DNA of 64,000 nt, taken from Arthrobacter sp. AFG7.2. Its GTDB lineage: Bacteria; Actinomycetota; Actinomycetes; Actinomycetales; Micrococcaceae. The notes under the pieces are model-generated. The model did no database searches, was not told the origin of the DNA, and saw only the letters and a program-made list of their open reading frames with translations. The position numbers and the translations under genes are program-made. The stretch is taken from positions 310,001-374,000 of the forward strand of contig NZ_PJMB01000002.1 in the NCBI RefSeq assembly GCF_002892835.1, read 5' to 3'. This document shows positions 29,336-38,208 of this stretch, piece by piece (the stretch's first letter is position 1; each line of letters begins with the position of its first letter).

Positions 29336-31041
29336 GTGCACCGTCCGACGTTGGCCGTGCACCAGGCGTTGTACTGCTCAACGTAGCGATTATGCTCATC
29401 CAGCGTCTTGGAGAACTTGGTCTCCTTGGTATCCAGGTTGATGGTTACCCAGTACAGATAGTCATTCGTCTTGGGCTTCGCGGCAGCGTCGATGGCAGTC
29501 TTTCCCGGCGACCCGATGGGGCCGGGGGGCAGGCCGGGATTCGCATAAGTGTTGTAGGGGTTGGACTTGTCCTGGCGCTGTTCATCAGTGAAGTTGTAGC
29601 TCTTGGTGCCCAGGCCATACGTCACGGCCGAGTCCACCTGGAGGAAGCCGCCGGTCTGGTCGTTGGGCTTGAGCCGGTTGTAGATGGCTCCTGCCACGTC
29701 CCCGTACTCCGCCTGGCCGCCCTCGGCCTGGACAATGCTGGCGACGATGACGGCCTCGTACTGCTTCGCAGGATCCGTGATGCCTTGCGACACAAGTTCG
29801 TCGGTGGTGATCTTGACCAGGGCCTGCAGGATGTCCTTGGCCGGGGTGCCGAGCGGGAAACGGTGCTCACCAGGGGCCAGGTAGCCCTCAAGGTTCTTGG
29901 CGCTGGCGGGCAGGCCGAACTGGGCCGGCTGGTTGCTGAGGCCCTGGAGATCCTGGAAGGAGATTCCGGAGCCCTGCGAGATCGCCTGCAGGGACTCGCC
30001 AATGCGCAGGCCGGCGCTGAGGGCGAAGTAGATGACCTTGGCCTGGTCTTTGCCCAGGAGGACGTTGACGGCGTCGGAGTTCTTCATCTCGTTCTTGAAC
30101 GTGTAGTCCCCCGGTGCCAAAGTCCCGCCGGAGGCTGTGAAGCTCTGGAGGAAGGTGTCGGCATTGGCAACGACCCGTTCGCTTTCCAGCTTAGCGGCCA
30201 CCGAACGGGTGCCTTCCCCGTTCTCTACGGTCACCATGACTTCGCCCGAGCCCGGGCCCGGGAAGTCGCTCGGCTTGCTGTCGCCGAGCAAAGGCTTCAG
30301 GAAGGAAGCGCCGACAGCGACGGCAGTGACGAAGACGGCAAGGGTCAGGAAAAGCGCCAGGAGCCGCCGGCGCCGGCGGACCTTCTTCGAGGGCTTCGCC
30401 ACTACGGCTGCTGCCGCTGTGGTTGGAAGGATTTCGTGATGCTGCACGGCGTCATGCTGCCCCTCCGCATAGTGGGTTTCCTCGTAGTGCGCGGGGTCGT
30501 AGCCGGCATCAGTCTGATATCCGTCATGATGCGGCTCGGTGCCGTACTCATGCCCGTCCGCATAGTGGCGTTCGTCGTCGTACTGGGCTCCCGCTGCGTG
30601 ATGGTGCCCGGCAAGGGCCGGCGCAGCGAAAAGTGCCGGCGCGTCAGCGGCCTGCAGGTCCTCATACCCGGCGGCTCCCTGAGGATGCGCGTGGCCATGC
30701 CCTTCATGCTGTACCTCGTCCGGATGCACGTCCTGGATGGACGGCGGGGCAGCAGGAGCAGCTGGAATCCCGTGTTCTTCAGGTTGCTCCGCCTGGCCCT
30801 GGGGTGACGTTTCTTCGCGCAATGCTTCATCCTGACGCCGTGGGGCTGATTCTGCGGCCACGGGGGGTTCCGAGGGCAGCGGTGGAATGTTGTGTCCGGT
30901 CTCGTACGCCTGCTCAGGAACAACGTCGTGGTCCCCCGTGTTGAGGGTCTTCTCGCGTGCACGGAGTTCCTTGCGGGTCAGCGGTCTCGCTGCCCCTGCG
31001 TCCAGCGGACTGGAGGCGTCGTCAATGTTGGCAGGGCTCAC
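29332..31041 (-). CDS. mltG: Endolytic murein transglycosylase MltG with long His/Glu-rich cytosolic tail
   Basis: Cuts nascent peptidoglycan strands and helps set glycan length. The 569-residue protein begins with about 225 residues of Ala/Glu/Pro/His-rich, probably disordered cytosolic sequence containing 17 His in one stretch (about residues 104-210). A basic patch and one membrane helix follow (RRLLALFLTLAVFVTAVAVG). The extracytoplasmic YceG domain carries the catalytic Glu in ASIVQAEGGQAEYG and ends in the usual YLYWVTINLDTKETKFS region. It overlaps ruvX by four bases upstream and aroE by four downstream. Confidence 0.94.
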   Translation of the reverse strand: MSPANIDDASSPLDAGAARPLTRKELRAREKTLNTGDHDVVPEQAYETGHNIPPLPSEPPVAAESAPRRQDEALREETSPQGQAEQPEEHGIPAAPAAPPSIQDVHPDEVQHEGHGHAHPQGAAGYEDLQAADAPALFAAPALAGHHHAAGAQYDDERHYADGHEYGTEPHHDGYQTDAGYDPAHYEETHYAEGQHDAVQHHEILPTTAAAAVVAKPSKKVRRRRRLLALFLTLAVFVTAVAVGASFLKPLLGDSKPSDFPGPGSGEVMVTVENGEGTRSVAAKLESERVVANADTFLQSFTASGGTLAPGDYTFKNEMKNSDAVNVLLGKDQAKVIYFALSAGLRIGESLQAISQGSGISFQDLQGLSNQPAQFGLPASAKNLEGYLAPGEHRFPLGTPAKDILQALVKITTDELVSQGITDPAKQYEAVIVASIVQAEGGQAEYGDVAGAIYNRLKPNDQTGGFLQVDSAVTYGLGTKSYNFTDEQRQDKSNPYNTYANPGLPPGPIGSPGKTAIDAAAKPKTNDYLYWVTINLDTKETKFSKTLDEHNRYVEQYNAWCTANVGRCT

Positions 31042-31637
31042 TGTTGCCTTCCATTATCTGAAGATCGGGCCGTATCACCGGGGGTGGCGGAGACCGGGCG
31101 GTCCTGCCCAGTGCCTCCCGGGTCCACGGAAGGGGCCGGCGGCGTCACGCGTGAGCCGACGTCCGCTCCCCTGGTTTTCTGCATGTCGATGGCGTGCTGA
31201 AGGATACCTGCCGCCGCGACCTGATCAACTACTTTACGGTGATTCCTGCCGCTCATGCCAGCTTCATGCAGGTTGCGGTGCGCTGAGACGCTGCTCAAGC
31301 GCTCGTCCACAAGGTTCACCGGCACGGACAGGGCGCGGGCAGCCAGCTCCACAGCGAGCAACAGGGCGTAGTCCGTGGCCATCCTGGCCGAGGAACCTTC
31401 TTCACCCTTCATGGTGCGCGGCAGGCCAACAATGACCTGCACTGCGCCCAGCTCCTGAACGAGGTTTGCAATAACCCGGACATCGGAGTTTTTCCTGGCG
31501 TTGCGATCCAGCGTTTTGTAGGGTGTGGCCAGGATCGAGTCGGGGTCGCAGATGGCGACTCCCACCCGGACGGTGCCGACGTCCACCCCCAGCTTGATGC
31601 CCTGGGGGTAGGCGCCGGCAGCAGCAGGACTGGTCAT
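31038..31637 (-). CDS. ruvX: RuvX / YqgF-type putative Holliday junction resolvase
   Basis: A 199-residue RNase-H-fold nuclease family protein, linked to 16S pre-rRNA maturation in some bacteria and to recombination in actinobacteria. The first acidic motif is GVDVGTVRVGVAI (about 17-29), the second is LVDERLSS, and the third Asp is in AIDMQKT. The last 40 residues are a Pro/Asp-rich, probably disordered tail. It starts seven bases after alaS and overlaps mltG by four bases. The alaS-ruvX-mltG-aroE order is conserved in actinobacteria. Confidence 0.94.
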   Translation of the reverse strand: MTSPAAAGAYPQGIKLGVDVGTVRVGVAICDPDSILATPYKTLDRNARKNSDVRVIANLVQELGAVQVIVGLPRTMKGEEGSSARMATDYALLLAVELAARALSVPVNLVDERLSSVSAHRNLHEAGMSGRNHRKVVDQVAAAGILQHAIDMQKTRGADVGSRVTPPAPSVDPGGTGQDRPVSATPGDTARSSDNGRQQ

Positions 31638-31644
31638 GGGAGGA

Positions 31645-34323
31645 TCAGCGGCGCGAGATGGCGTCCACGACCGCTGCCAGGGCTGCGGCCACCTTGCCCG
31701 CGTCCGTGCCGCCGCCTTGCGCTACGTCATCCTTGCCGCCGCCGCCGCCGCCGAGGATGCCCGCGGCCAGCCGTACCAGGGCACCGGCCTTAACGCCGGC
31801 TTCCCGTGCGGCTTCGTTCGTGGCCACCAGGATCATGGGGCGGTCGTTCGCGACGCCGGCGACAGCCACCGCAGCGGCAGCTGAACCCAAGCGGTTCCGC
31901 AGGTCCAGGGCCAGGCCGCGGAGGTCGTCAGCGCCACTGACCTGCCCGGCATCGTGGGCAATGACGCTGACCCCGGAGGCATCCTTTGCGCTGTTGACGA
32001 GCTGGGCAGCCGCGGCAGCAAGCTGCTCCTTACGCAGGCGGTCCAGTTCCTTCTCGGTGGCCTTGAGCTTGGCCAGGGTGGCGGCAATCCTGTCGGCCAG
32101 CTGGCCGGAGGGAACCTTGAGCATGTCGGTCAGTTCGGTCACCAGGGCACGTTCTGCGGCCAGGTGGCGGAACGCCTCCATACCCACGAAAGCCTCCACA
32201 CGGCGGTTTCCCGAACCAACGGACTGCTCGCCGAGGAGGGACAGGCTGCCGATCAGTGAGGTGTTGGCCACATGGGTGCCGCCGCACAGCTCGCGGGACC
32301 ACGCGCCGTCGATCTCCACCACGCGGACTTCGCTGCCGTAGTTCTCCCCAAAGAGGGCCATGGCGCCCAGGGCCTTGGCCTCGGCCAGTCCCATCACCTT
32401 GGTTTCCACGGCGTAATTGTTCCGGATGGCGAGGTTGGACACCTCTTCGATCTCGGAGCGGGTGGCGGTGCTCAGGCCCTCTCCCCAGGCGAAGTCGAAG
32501 CGCAGGTAGCCGGCCTTGTTGTAGGAACCGCGCTGGGTGGCTTCCGGGCCGAGGATCTGGTGCAGGGCGGCATGCACAATGTGCGTGCCGGTGTGCGCCT
32601 GTTCGGCGGCGTGGCGGCGTTCACGGTCGACGGCGGCGCGCACCAGCGAATCTGCCTCGATCTCACCTTCCCGGACAATCGCCTTGTGCACGCTGAGGCC
32701 CTTCAGGGGACGCTGGACGTCCAGCACCTCGACGACGAAGCCGTCGCCGGTGATGAGTCCCGTGTCGGCTGCCTGCCCGCCCGCTTCCGCGTAGAAGGGG
32801 GTTTCGGAGAGCACGAGTTCGATTTCATCGCCGGTGGACGCCTGCTGTACCGGGCGCCCGGCGGTGAGGATGCCGCGGACGCGGGACTCGCCGTCGAGCT
32901 CTGTGTAACCGGTGAAGACCGTCTCGCCCTGCGACAGGATGTCCTGGAAGGCGCTGAGATCGGCGTGGCCGCCCTTCTTGCCCTTCGCATCGGCCTGGGC
33001 GCGCTGGCGCTGTTCCTGCATCAGGCTTCGGAAGGCGGGCTCGTCCACCTTGAGGCCGGCTTCCTCGGCCATCTCGAGCGTCAGGTCGATGGGGAAGCCG
33101 TAGGTGTCGTGCAGGGCGAAGGCATCGGCCCCGGACAGCGGCTTGTTGGCAGCCTTGGATTCCTTGACCGCGTCCTCAAGGCGGGCGGTGCCGGAAGCGA
33201 TGGTGCGCAGGAAGGCCTTCTCTTCGGCGTACGCGATGCGGCTGATGCGGGCGAAGTCAGTCTCGACCACCGGGTAGACGCCCTTCATGGCATCGCGGGA
33301 GGCCGGAAGGAGCTCGGGCAGGCAGGCCTGTTCCACGCCGAGGAGGCGCATGGAGCGCACGGCACGGCGGATAAGCCGGCGCAGGACGTAGCCGCGGCCC
33401 TCGTTGGAGGGGGTGACGCCGTCGGAAATCAGCATGAGGGCGGACCGGATATGGTCGGCGACCACGCGCATGCGCACGTCATCCGTGTGGTGCGGATCCT
33501 CGTCCGTCTCGGCGGAGGTGTACTCCCGGCCGGACAGTTCAGCAGCTTTGTTGATCACGGGGCGGACCTGGTCCGTCTCGTACATGTTCTCCACGCCCTG
33601 GAGGATCATGGCCAACCGCTCCATGCCCAGGCCGGTGTCAATGTTGCGCTTGGGCAGCTCGCCCACGACGTCGAAGTCTTCCTTCGAACGGACGTTTTCG
33701 ATCTGGTACTGCATGAACACGAGGTTCCAGATCTCGATGTACCGGGTCTCGTCGGCCAGCGGGCCGCCCTCGATGCCGTACTGCGGGCCGCGGTCGTAGT
33801 AGATCTCGGAGCAGGGACCGGCCGGGCCCGGCTGGCCCGTGTGCCAGTAGTTGTCCGATTTGCCCATCTTCTGGATGCGCTCGGCGGGTACACCGGTGTT
33901 CTTCAGCCACAGGTCCTTGGCTTCGTCGTCCTCTTCGTACACCGTCACCCACAGGCGCTCCGGCGCCAGGCCGTAGCCGCCGTCGTCTACGCCCGTGGTC
34001 AGCAGTTCCCAGGCGAACTTTATGGCGTCTTCCTTGAAGTAATCGCCGAAGGAGAAGTTGCCGCACATCTGGAAGAACGTTCCGTGGCGGGCAGTCTTGC
34101 CGACTTCCTCGATGTCACCTGTGCGGATGCACTTCTGCACGCTGACGGCGCGTGAGTAGGGCGCTTCCTCCCTGGCGGTCAGGTAGGGAATGAACGGCAC
34201 CATGCCGGCAACCGTGAACAGCAGCGAGGGGTCGCTGGAAACCAGCGATGCGGAGGGAACCGCGGTGTGGCCCTTGCTGACAAAAAAGTCCACCCAGCGC
34301 TTTGTGATCTCCTGCGACTTCAT
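31645..34323 (-). CDS. alaS: Alanyl-tRNA synthetase AlaS
   Basis: Charges tRNA-Ala, with an editing domain against Ser and Gly. The start at ATG 34323 gives about 892 residues and the canonical MKSQEITKRWVDFFVSKGH N-terminus; the in-frame sequence further upstream has no conserved residues. The class II core is at about 1-250, the editing site has HTGTHIVHAALH and CGGTHV as zinc-type motifs, and the C-terminal C-Ala domain ends with GGGGGKDDVAQGGG. It lies between two small membrane-protein genes and ruvX. Confidence 0.98.
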   Translation of the reverse strand: MKSQEITKRWVDFFVSKGHTAVPSASLVSSDPSLLFTVAGMVPFIPYLTAREEAPYSRAVSVQKCIRTGDIEEVGKTARHGTFFQMCGNFSFGDYFKEDAIKFAWELLTTGVDDGGYGLAPERLWVTVYEEDDEAKDLWLKNTGVPAERIQKMGKSDNYWHTGQPGPAGPCSEIYYDRGPQYGIEGGPLADETRYIEIWNLVFMQYQIENVRSKEDFDVVGELPKRNIDTGLGMERLAMILQGVENMYETDQVRPVINKAAELSGREYTSAETDEDPHHTDDVRMRVVADHIRSALMLISDGVTPSNEGRGYVLRRLIRRAVRSMRLLGVEQACLPELLPASRDAMKGVYPVVETDFARISRIAYAEEKAFLRTIASGTARLEDAVKESKAANKPLSGADAFALHDTYGFPIDLTLEMAEEAGLKVDEPAFRSLMQEQRQRAQADAKGKKGGHADLSAFQDILSQGETVFTGYTELDGESRVRGILTAGRPVQQASTGDEIELVLSETPFYAEAGGQAADTGLITGDGFVVEVLDVQRPLKGLSVHKAIVREGEIEADSLVRAAVDRERRHAAEQAHTGTHIVHAALHQILGPEATQRGSYNKAGYLRFDFAWGEGLSTATRSEIEEVSNLAIRNNYAVETKVMGLAEAKALGAMALFGENYGSEVRVVEIDGAWSRELCGGTHVANTSLIGSLSLLGEQSVGSGNRRVEAFVGMEAFRHLAAERALVTELTDMLKVPSGQLADRIAATLAKLKATEKELDRLRKEQLAAAAAQLVNSAKDASGVSVIAHDAGQVSGADDLRGLALDLRNRLGSAAAAVAVAGVANDRPMILVATNEAAREAGVKAGALVRLAAGILGGGGGGKDDVAQGGGTDAGKVAAALAAVVDAISRR

Positions 34324-34459
34324 GAGCTGTGTACTTACCCTTCTTGCTCCGCACTTGGATTCGCGGAGGTTCTTTCGCTTGGCAGGTCCCGTGGGTTCGG
34401 TCCCCGCCGCAATGGTTCTAACGTTTGGTGGGCCCTGGTTTAGGCCGGCCGGGTCCCGG

Positions 34460-34702
34460 TCACTGACGGACCAGGTCTGCCGATTCCACGCCGAGGGCGG
34501 TCCGGAGGTCAGTCTCCCGCTCGCGCATTCCTGCGCGGACGGCGTCTGCAAAGTCGTAGACACCGTCGGCAAGACGGTTCACGGCGCGGTTGAGGCCCTC
34601 CGGGCCAAGTGTTGACTGCATACTGGCCTGGGCCTCGGTCACCTTGCGGAATGCGATCACTCCGATCGCCACGCCGATACCCATCCAGACAAATCGTTTC
34701 AT
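34460..34702 (-). CDS. Small membrane protein (DUF6167-like)
   Basis: An 80-residue protein with one N-terminal membrane helix (about residues 5-19) starting MKRFVWMGIGVAIG, then a charged helical region with amphipathic character (GLNRAVNRLADGVYDFADAV). It matches my memory of the DUF6167 family found next to alaS in Micrococcaceae and relatives. Function is unknown. It is 18 bases after the DUF948 gene and 136 bases before alaS, so the two small genes probably form a unit. The ATG is preceded by an AGAA-rich stretch. Confidence 0.8.
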   Translation of the reverse strand: MKRFVWMGIGVAIGVIAFRKVTEAQASMQSTLGPEGLNRAVNRLADGVYDFADAVRAGMRERETDLRTALGVESADLVRQ

Positions 34703-34720
34703 TTCTTGTTCTCCCGGAAC

Positions 34721-35095
34721 TTAGCGGCTGCGGCGGCCGGCGGCCGGCTTCTTGCGGTTGGCCAGCGCGGTGCGGACGCCGTAGCTGAAGGCCGCCACCT
34801 TGATGAGCGGCGACCCCACGGTGGCCGCCACCAGGGAGGACAGGGCCGAGAGGTTCGCGGACGCATCGGAAACGTTGGACGAAATGCCGTCCACCTTCTT
34901 CAGCTGCTGGTTGGTGGTGGAGACGGTTGCGGTGACCTCGTCCATGAGGGGCGTGGCGCCGTCGCTGAGGGACCTGATGGAGGTGCGCACCTCGTCCAGG
35001 ACCCGGCCGAGCTTAAGGATGGGCACCGCGAGCAGCAGTACCAGGACCGCAAATACTCCGGCAGCGATCAGGCCGGCAATATCGCCACCAGACAT
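34721..35095 (-). CDS. DUF948 membrane protein
   Basis: A 124-residue protein with one N-terminal membrane helix (about 6-27, LIAAGVFAVLVLLLAVPILK) and a long helix that probably forms a coiled coil (about 35-95, TSIRSLSDGATPLMDEVTAT and onward), ending in a basic tail. This is the layout of DUF948 proteins, which resemble small chemotaxis-receptor-like or tethering proteins. It is placed before alaS and a DUF6167 gene in many actinobacteria. Its role is not established; a membrane-linked stress or cell-envelope role is only a guess. Confidence 0.83.
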   Translation of the reverse strand: MSGGDIAGLIAAGVFAVLVLLLAVPILKLGRVLDEVRTSIRSLSDGATPLMDEVTATVSTTNQQLKKVDGISSNVSDASANLSALSSLVAATVGSPLIKVAAFSYGVRTALANRKKPAAGRRSR

Positions 35096-35190
35096 AGACG
35101 TTCATCTCCTCGAAATTCTGTGGTTCGGTTCCATCCCGGCGGGTGCGTGTGAAGCGTGTTCCGCGGATGTCCCCCAAGTACCTTACATAC

Positions 35191-35224
35191 AAAGAAGCCC
35201 GCGGCGCTTGCCACGGGCTTCTTT
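35191..35224 (-). terminator. Terminator after rpsD
   Basis: An 11-bp stem (AAAGAAGCCCG at 35191-35201 with its complement at 35214-35224) and a 12-base loop lie 17 bases after the rpsD stop. On the minus strand the right arm ends in CTTCTTT followed by a mixed T-rich stretch. It is a clear rho-independent terminator for rpsD and separates it from the DUF948 gene. Confidence 0.85.
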
Positions 35225-35241
35225 GGATACGCTGCTGGAAT

Positions 35242-35868
35242 TTAGCGTGCGTAGAATTCGACGACCAGCTGCTCTTCGCAGGTCACGGGGACCTCGGAGC
35301 GCTTGGGGCGGCGGACCAGGCGGGCCTGGAGGGCTTCCAGCTTGACGTCCAGGTACGCCGGAACGGCGGGCAGGACGTCGCGGTGGGCGCCGGCTGCTGC
35401 AACCTGGAGCGGAACCATGGTTTCGCTGCGGCTGTGGACGTGGACCAGCTGGCCCTCGCCGACGCGGAACGACGGGCGGTCAACGCGGACGCCGTCAACC
35501 ATGATGTGGCGGTGCACAACCAGCTGGCGGGCCTGGGCGATGGTGCGGGCGAAGCCGGCACGCAGGACCAGGGCGTCAAGGCGCATTTCGAGCAGTTCGA
35601 TGAGGTTTTCACCGGTCAGGCCCTTGGTGCGGCGGGCTTCTTCGAAGGCACGGGTCATCTGTGCTTCGCGGATGCCGTACTGGGCGCGCAGGCGCTGCTT
35701 TTCGCGCAGACGTACGGCGTAGTCGGAGTCCTGCTTCTTGCGGGCACGGCCATGCTCACCGGGGCCGTACGGGCGGCGCTCCATGTACTTGGCGGCCTTG
35801 GGGGTCAGAGCAATGCCGAGGGACCGCGAGAGGCGGGCCTGACGGCGAGCACGAGTGTTGTTAGCCAC
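35242..35868 (-). CDS. rpsD: 30S ribosomal protein S4
   Basis: A primary rRNA-binding protein of the small subunit, 208 residues long. The S4 RNA-binding domain is at about 95-160 (MRLDALVLRAGFARTIAQAR, then VNGVRV-type sequence VDGVRVDRPS). The N-terminus has no Cys ligands, so it is the zinc-independent form. It is monocistronic here, separate from the ribosomal operons, with its own terminator and a probable own promoter; this separate location next to the alaS region is common in actinobacteria. S4 autoregulation through the leader is possible but no known structure was recognised. Confidence 0.98.
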   Translation of the reverse strand: MANNTRARRQARLSRSLGIALTPKAAKYMERRPYGPGEHGRARKKQDSDYAVRLREKQRLRAQYGIREAQMTRAFEEARRTKGLTGENLIELLEMRLDALVLRAGFARTIAQARQLVVHRHIMVDGVRVDRPSFRVGEGQLVHVHSRSETMVPLQVAAAGAHRDVLPAVPAYLDVKLEALQARLVRRPKRSEVPVTCEEQLVVEFYAR

Positions 35869-36024
35869 TTGTGTCCTTCCAATATCTGCGGTGTGTCAGT
35901 GTTACTGGCCTCCACGATGGAGAGCATCGGCCAACCGCTGCCTTTTGCTACTGGGCGCAGGGCATAACCTTCTCAACGTGAAATTGGGGAGATTGTGCGC
36001 CTGTGCCTTGCCAGACAAACATCT

Positions 36025-36030
36025 AGCCTA
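36025..36030 (-). promoter_or_regulatory. Candidate -10 element for rpsD
   Basis: TAGGCT on the minus strand matches the actinobacterial -10 pattern TAnnnT and lies 157 bases upstream of the rpsD ATG. No convincing -35 sequence was found at normal spacing. The resulting leader of about 150 bases could hold S4 autocontrol. Confidence 0.35.
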
Positions 36031-36039
36031 CCACGGCGG

Positions 36040-37467
36040 TCACTTGCCCCGGACAATCCGGCGAAGCCGTTCCAGCCGCACGGCAATGTCCCGCTCGGCG
36101 CCGTTGGCCGTGGGCTGGTAGTAGTCCTTGCCTGCCAGATCGTCCGGCGGATACTGCTGGGTGGCAACACTGTGCGGGGCGTCGTGGGCGTACTTATAGC
36201 CGAGGCCGTGGCCCAGCTGCTTGGACCCGGGATAGTGCGCGTCCCTCAAGTGGGCAGGAATGCCGTTTCCGAGGCCGGCGCGGACGTCGGCGATGGCCTT
36301 GTTGATGCCCATGTACGCGGCGTTGGACTTGGGCGCCGTTGCCAGGTGCACTACTGCCTCGGCCAGGATGATCCGCCCTTCGGGCATTCCGATCAGCTGG
36401 ACCGCCTGCGCTGCGGCAACGGCAGTCTGCAGGGCCGTGGGATCTGCCATTCCCACGTCCTCTGCTGCTGATATGACGATCCGCCGGGCGATGAAGCGCG
36501 GGTCCTCCCCCGCCTCGAGCATCCGGGCAAGGTAGTGCAGGGCGGCATCCACATCGGAGCCGCGGATGGATTTGATGAAGGCACTAATGACGTCGTAGTG
36601 CTGGTCGCCGGCACGGTCGTACCGGACAGCGGCAACGTCCAGGGCGCGCTCGGTATGTTTGAGTTCGACGGCGACGGGCCCCTCCCCTGCATCATCGGCG
36701 TCCCCGAACGCAACGCCGGCGGCCGCTTCCAGTGCAGTCAGGGCACGGCGCGCGTCGCCCCCGGAAAGCCGCACAAGGTGGTCGAGTGCTTCCTCAGTGA
36801 GGTCAACTTTCCCGCCCAGTCCCCGTGGATCTGCTACTGCACGCTGGATCAGTCCCTGGATGTCCGCGTCCGTCAGCGGTCTCAGCGTCAGCAGCAGGGA
36901 CCGGGACAGCAGCGGCGACACCACGGAGAACGATGGGTTCTCGGTGGTTGCGGCCACCAGGACCACCCAGCGGTTTTCGACGCCGGGCAGCAGGGCGTCC
37001 TGCTGGGCCTTGTTGAAGCGGTGGATCTCGTCCAGGAACAGGACCGTGGTGGTCTTGTACAGGTCCCTGGCTGTCAGGGCGTCGTCCATCACCCGCCGCA
37101 CGTCCTTGACTCCGGCGGTGATGGCAGAAAGTTCAACGAACTTCCGGCCCGTTCCCCGGGCAATGACATGGGCGAGGGTGGTTTTGCCGGTTCCGGGCGG
37201 GCCCCACAGGATGAGGGAGGTGGGTCCGGCGGGGCCGGAGGTGTCCGCTCCCGCCCCGGCGGCGAGCTGGCGCAGCGGCGACCCTTGACCCAGGAGGTGT
37301 TGCTGCCCCACCACCTCGTCAAGGGTGCGGGGACGCATCCGGACGGCGAGCGGGCCCCGGGGGGAGGTGTTGCTCCCCCCTCCCGCGGGCCGGCCGGGGG
37401 CCGGAGCAGCGTCGCCGCCGCCGTCGTCGTCATCATTGCCGCGGCCGTGCCCGAAGAGATCTTCCAC
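36040..37467 (-). CDS. rarA: Replication-associated recombination protein RarA (MgsA)
   Basis: A 475-residue AAA+ ATPase acting at stalled replication forks. The Walker A is [12 protein letters not shown] (about 87-98), the Walker B region reads [18 protein letters not shown], and sensor Arg residues are present ([17 protein letters not shown]). The N-terminal 55 residues are Asp/Pro/Gly-rich and lack the fold. The C-terminal half ([23 protein letters not shown]) is the oligomerisation region. It is divergent from a VLRF1 gene. No SOS-like box was seen in the 71-base divergent region. Confidence 0.95.
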   Translation of the reverse strand: MEDLFGHGRGNDDDDGGGDAAPAPGRPAGGGSNTSPRGPLAVRMRPRTLDEVVGQQHLLGQGSPLRQLAAGAGADTSGPAGPTSLILWGPPGTGKTTLAHVIARGTGRKFVELSAITAGVKDVRRVMDDALTARDLYKTTTVLFLDEIHRFNKAQQDALLPGVENRWVVLVAATTENPSFSVVSPLLSRSLLLTLRPLTDADIQGLIQRAVADPRGLGGKVDLTEEALDHLVRLSGGDARRALTALEAAAGVAFGDADDAGEGPVAVELKHTERALDVAAVRYDRAGDQHYDVISAFIKSIRGSDVDAALHYLARMLEAGEDPRFIARRIVISAAEDVGMADPTALQTAVAAAQAVQLIGMPEGRIILAEAVVHLATAPKSNAAYMGINKAIADVRAGLGNGIPAHLRDAHYPGSKQLGHGLGYKYAHDAPHSVATQQYPPDDLAGKDYYQPTANGAERDIAVRLERLRRIVRGK

Positions 37468-37538
37468 ATAGATAGGCTACTTCCAGTTCACGTCCCGGTT
37501 CCGCCGGGAGTCCGCCCGCCCAGCAAAGGAATGCCACG

Positions 37539-38207
37539 ATGTCCGCACGCAGCCCCGGCGGAGCCAAACCGCCCTCCGTGCGCACGACTTTCATCCCTGC
37601 CGGCCGGTTGGCCGGATGGGCGGAGCGTTTCGGCACGGCGCACGGCGGATACCGGCTGAACGATGACGACGACGGGCTGCGGCTGGTTGCCGCCGACGGC
37701 GCCGAGGCGCTTTTGCAGGCGCCCTGGCCGGTAGACGGCAGGCCGGGGCGCGGTGCCGATGCCCTGGAGCGGCTGGCCTCCCTCGCGTCGCAGCCGCGCA
37801 GGCTGGGCCTGCTGCTGGTCAGGCGGGGAGGCTACGGCGTGGCGGTGGTCAGCGAAGGACTGGTCCTGGCGTCAAAGGTGGGCTCCACGTACGTGCAGTC
37901 CCGGACCGCTGCAGGCGGCCAGTCCCAGCAGCGGTTTGCGCGGCGGCGGTCCAACCAGGCGGATGCCCTGGTGGAGGCGGTGGCGGAGCAGGCAGCGCGG
38001 GTGTTCGGCAGTGGGTCCTTCGAGTACGTGGTTCCAGGCGGCGACCGTGCCCTGGCAGGCGGTGTCCTCCAGCATCAGGCACTAAGGATTTACGCCGGGT
38101 TGCCCCGGTTGGCCTCCCTTGATGTCCCCGACCCAAAAGCCGCCGTGGTGAAGAAGGCGGCAGCGGATGCGTGCGCGGCCCGGGTCCAGGTAACCGACGC
38201 TTCCTGA
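37539..38207 (+). CDS. acVLRF1-family peptidyl-tRNA hydrolase / release factor
   Basis: A 222-residue member of the actinobacterial VLRF1 group, related to Vms1/ANKZF1 and eukaryotic release factor 1, thought to free nascent chains from peptidyl-tRNA on stalled 50S subunits. The signature loop is TAAGGQSQQRFARRRSNQ (about residues 125-142), where the Gly-Gly-Gln-Ser-Gln segment corresponds to the catalytic loop. The surrounding fold (LGLLLVRRGGYGVAVVSEG) matches the VLRF1 core. The ATG at 37539 follows AAAGGA at about seven bases. It is divergent from rarA and ends one base from the convergent GNAT gene. It may act with RqcH elsewhere in the genome; that partnership is inferred. Confidence 0.85.
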   Translation: MSARSPGGAKPPSVRTTFIPAGRLAGWAERFGTAHGGYRLNDDDDGLRLVAADGAEALLQAPWPVDGRPGRGADALERLASLASQPRRLGLLLVRRGGYGVAVVSEGLVLASKVGSTYVQSRTAAGGQSQQRFARRRSNQADALVEAVAEQAARVFGSGSFEYVVPGGDRALAGGVLQHQALRIYAGLPRLASLDVPDPKAAVVKKAAADACAARVQVTDAS

Positions 38208-38208
38208 C

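Noticed and set aside
32272..34155. Long plus-strand open frame opposite alaS, and similar ones opposite glpD, metK, aspS, carA and aroC
   Set aside because: All mirror conserved genes codon by codon, have no ribosome-binding sites and no recognisable motifs.
34324..34459. Possible T-box or structured leader before alaS
   Set aside because: No T-box consensus sequence and no terminator/antiterminator pair are visible; only a short CCGC/GCGG stem.
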